This document shows positions 5,965 through 6,510 of a stretch of DNA of 6,510 nt, one piece after another; position 1 is the stretch's first letter, and each line of letters starts with the position of its first letter. The stretch is from positions 1-6,510 of the forward strand of contig JADLBT010000442.1 in NCBI GenBank assembly GCA_020847555.1, written 5' to 3'. The translations under genes and the position numbers were made by a program. The notes beneath the pieces were generated by a model. The model saw only the letters and a list, made by a program, of their open reading frames with translations, was not told the DNA's origin and ran no database searches. This stretch comes from Gemmataceae bacterium (GTDB lineage: Bacteria; Planctomycetota; Planctomycetia; Gemmatales; Gemmataceae).

Positions 5965-5993
5965 TCTATAGCAACTGGGGAGGTGCTGTGCAA
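5965..5993 (-). promoter_or_regulatory. Sigma70-type promoter for the beta-barrel gene
   Basis: On the minus strand TTGCAC (5993-5988) and TATAGA (5970-5965) are separated by exactly 17 nt. Transcription would start near 5958, leaving a leader of about 75 nt to the ATG at 5882. The pair lies between the terminator of the upstream HEAT gene and this gene, so the barrel gene appears to be its own transcription unit. Confidence 0.65.
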
Positions 5994-6057
5994 GAAGAGC
6001 CGCCGGAGCGGACCCGGTCTGCAGAAAGTTCGCGGGCGGGGTTTCGGGTGAAAACAC

Positions 6058-6103
6058 CGAGGGTCCGGGGCGGCCGGCTGTTGCCGGCCGCCCCGGACCC
6101 TCG
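6058..6103 (-). terminator. Strong intrinsic terminator of the HEAT-repeat gene
   Basis: Two perfect 21-nt arms (6058-6078 and 6083-6103) close a 4-nt loop (TGTT on plus). Read on the minus strand the hairpin begins 29 nt after the HEAT gene stop (6133) and is followed by GTGTTTTC, a short U-rich run. The strength of the stem and its place between two same-strand genes fit an intrinsic terminator. Confidence 0.85.
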
Positions 6104-6132
6104 CCACTCCCGCAAACCGCCCGCGGCAGGGG

Positions 6133-6510
6133 TCACGGGGACGCCTTGGCCCGGACCTGTTTCAGAGCGGCCTGGGCGGCCTCGCGCACCGTCGGGCGCG
6201 GGTCGCTCTCGGCCAGCTCGCTGAGCGTCCGCTCGACCGCCTTCGCTGCCGCGCCCAGCGCTCCGAGTTCCTGGATGGCCGCGATGCGCACCTCGATGTT
6301 CGCGTCCTTGCGTGCCAGCTTCTCCAGCGTGGGGATGACCTCCTTTGCCACCTTGCCGAGCGGGCCAGCCACGCGCACCGCCTGACCGCGCAGGGTCGGG
6401 TCGGCGTCCTGCAATGCCCCCTGCGCCGCCGGCCAGACCACCTTCGCGTCGCTCGTAACCTTACCCAGCGACATCAGCGCCGCCCGCCGCAGCCCGACGG
6501 CCGCCTTCGC
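6133..6510 (-). CDS. HEAT-repeat protein, C-terminal part (start outside window)
   Basis: The last 125 residues of a longer protein are visible; the frame is open through base 6510, so the Met at 6474 is internal. The sequence is a run of HEAT-type helical repeats. Two units are exactly 34 residues and in register: PTLRGQAVRVAGPLGKVAKE (continuing VIPTLEKLARKDAN) and IEVRIAAIQELGALGAAAKA (continuing VERTLSELAESDPR). A looser unit precedes them and a half unit, PTVREAAQAALKQV, ends them. HEAT solenoids are protein-binding scaffolds; in planctomycetes they often form the tail of larger enzymes or secreted proteins, so the full function cannot be told from this end. No catalytic residues are visible. 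It is followed by the strong stem-loop at 6058-6103. Confidence 0.85.
   Translation of the reverse strand, partial: AKAAVGLRRAALMSLGKVTSDAKVVWPAAQGALQDADPTLRGQAVRVAGPLGKVAKEVIPTLEKLARKDANIEVRIAAIQELGALGAAAKAVERTLSELAESDPRPTVREAAQAALKQVRAKASP

Noticed and set aside
5883..6107. In-frame N-terminal extension of the beta-barrel gene up to 6107
   Set aside because: The extension would run through the TTGCAC-17-TATAGA promoter and the 21-bp terminator, its residues look random, and the ATG at 5882 has a good ribosome site.
6133..6474. HEAT protein starting at the Met at 6474
   Set aside because: The frame is open to the window edge and the upstream residues continue the helical repeat; no ribosome site precedes 6474.

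Overview
The window looks like chromosomal DNA of a planctomycete, probably Gemmata-like. It is GC-rich with strong G/C preference at third codon positions. One large protein opens with a CxxC...CxxC ribbon of the RFRC-DHC-NKLLAVPDGKAG type and ends in a LamG domain, a style I associate with planctomycetes. It also has KDO-lipopolysaccharide and outer-membrane genes. The taxonomic call is inference from style, not from a marker gene.

Left part (1-1512, minus strand): kdsB (CMP-KDO synthetase) is followed by pyrG (CTP synthase, cut by the window edge after 178 residues). PyrG makes the CTP that KdsB uses to activate KDO. kdsB has its own promoter-like sequence and a perfect Shine-Dalgarno. pyrG has a second, very good promoter-like sequence between the genes and a roughly 100-nt leader with a strong hairpin.

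Middle (1513-3860): a 577-residue plus-strand protein is predicted to join a cytoplasmic zinc ribbon, a membrane hairpin, a PH-like cytoplasmic domain, a third membrane helix and an outside LamG domain. Apparent gene debris lies on both sides. Upstream is a clear fragment of a beta-lactamase-fold serine hydrolase that keeps its SxxK motif, next to a weaker minus-strand stretch. Downstream is a Trp/Tyr-rich coding-like stretch with no intact gene.

Right-middle (3861-4823): an AT-richer promoter patch leads to a 70-residue ribbon-helix-helix-like protein, closed by a textbook 15-bp terminator. About 460 bases without a gene follow, holding two more strong hairpins, one of which pairs fully only as a minus-strand transcript.

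Right part (4824-6510, minus strand): a putative exported beta-barrel protein of unknown family has a TTGCAC-17-TATAGA promoter. It is separated from an upstream HEAT-repeat gene (partial, start outside the window) by a 21-bp perfect stem-loop terminator. I see no tRNA, rRNA, CRISPR array, intact insertion sequence or phage gene. The genes are mostly envelope-related or house-keeping and, apart from kdsB-pyrG, do not form an obvious pathway.
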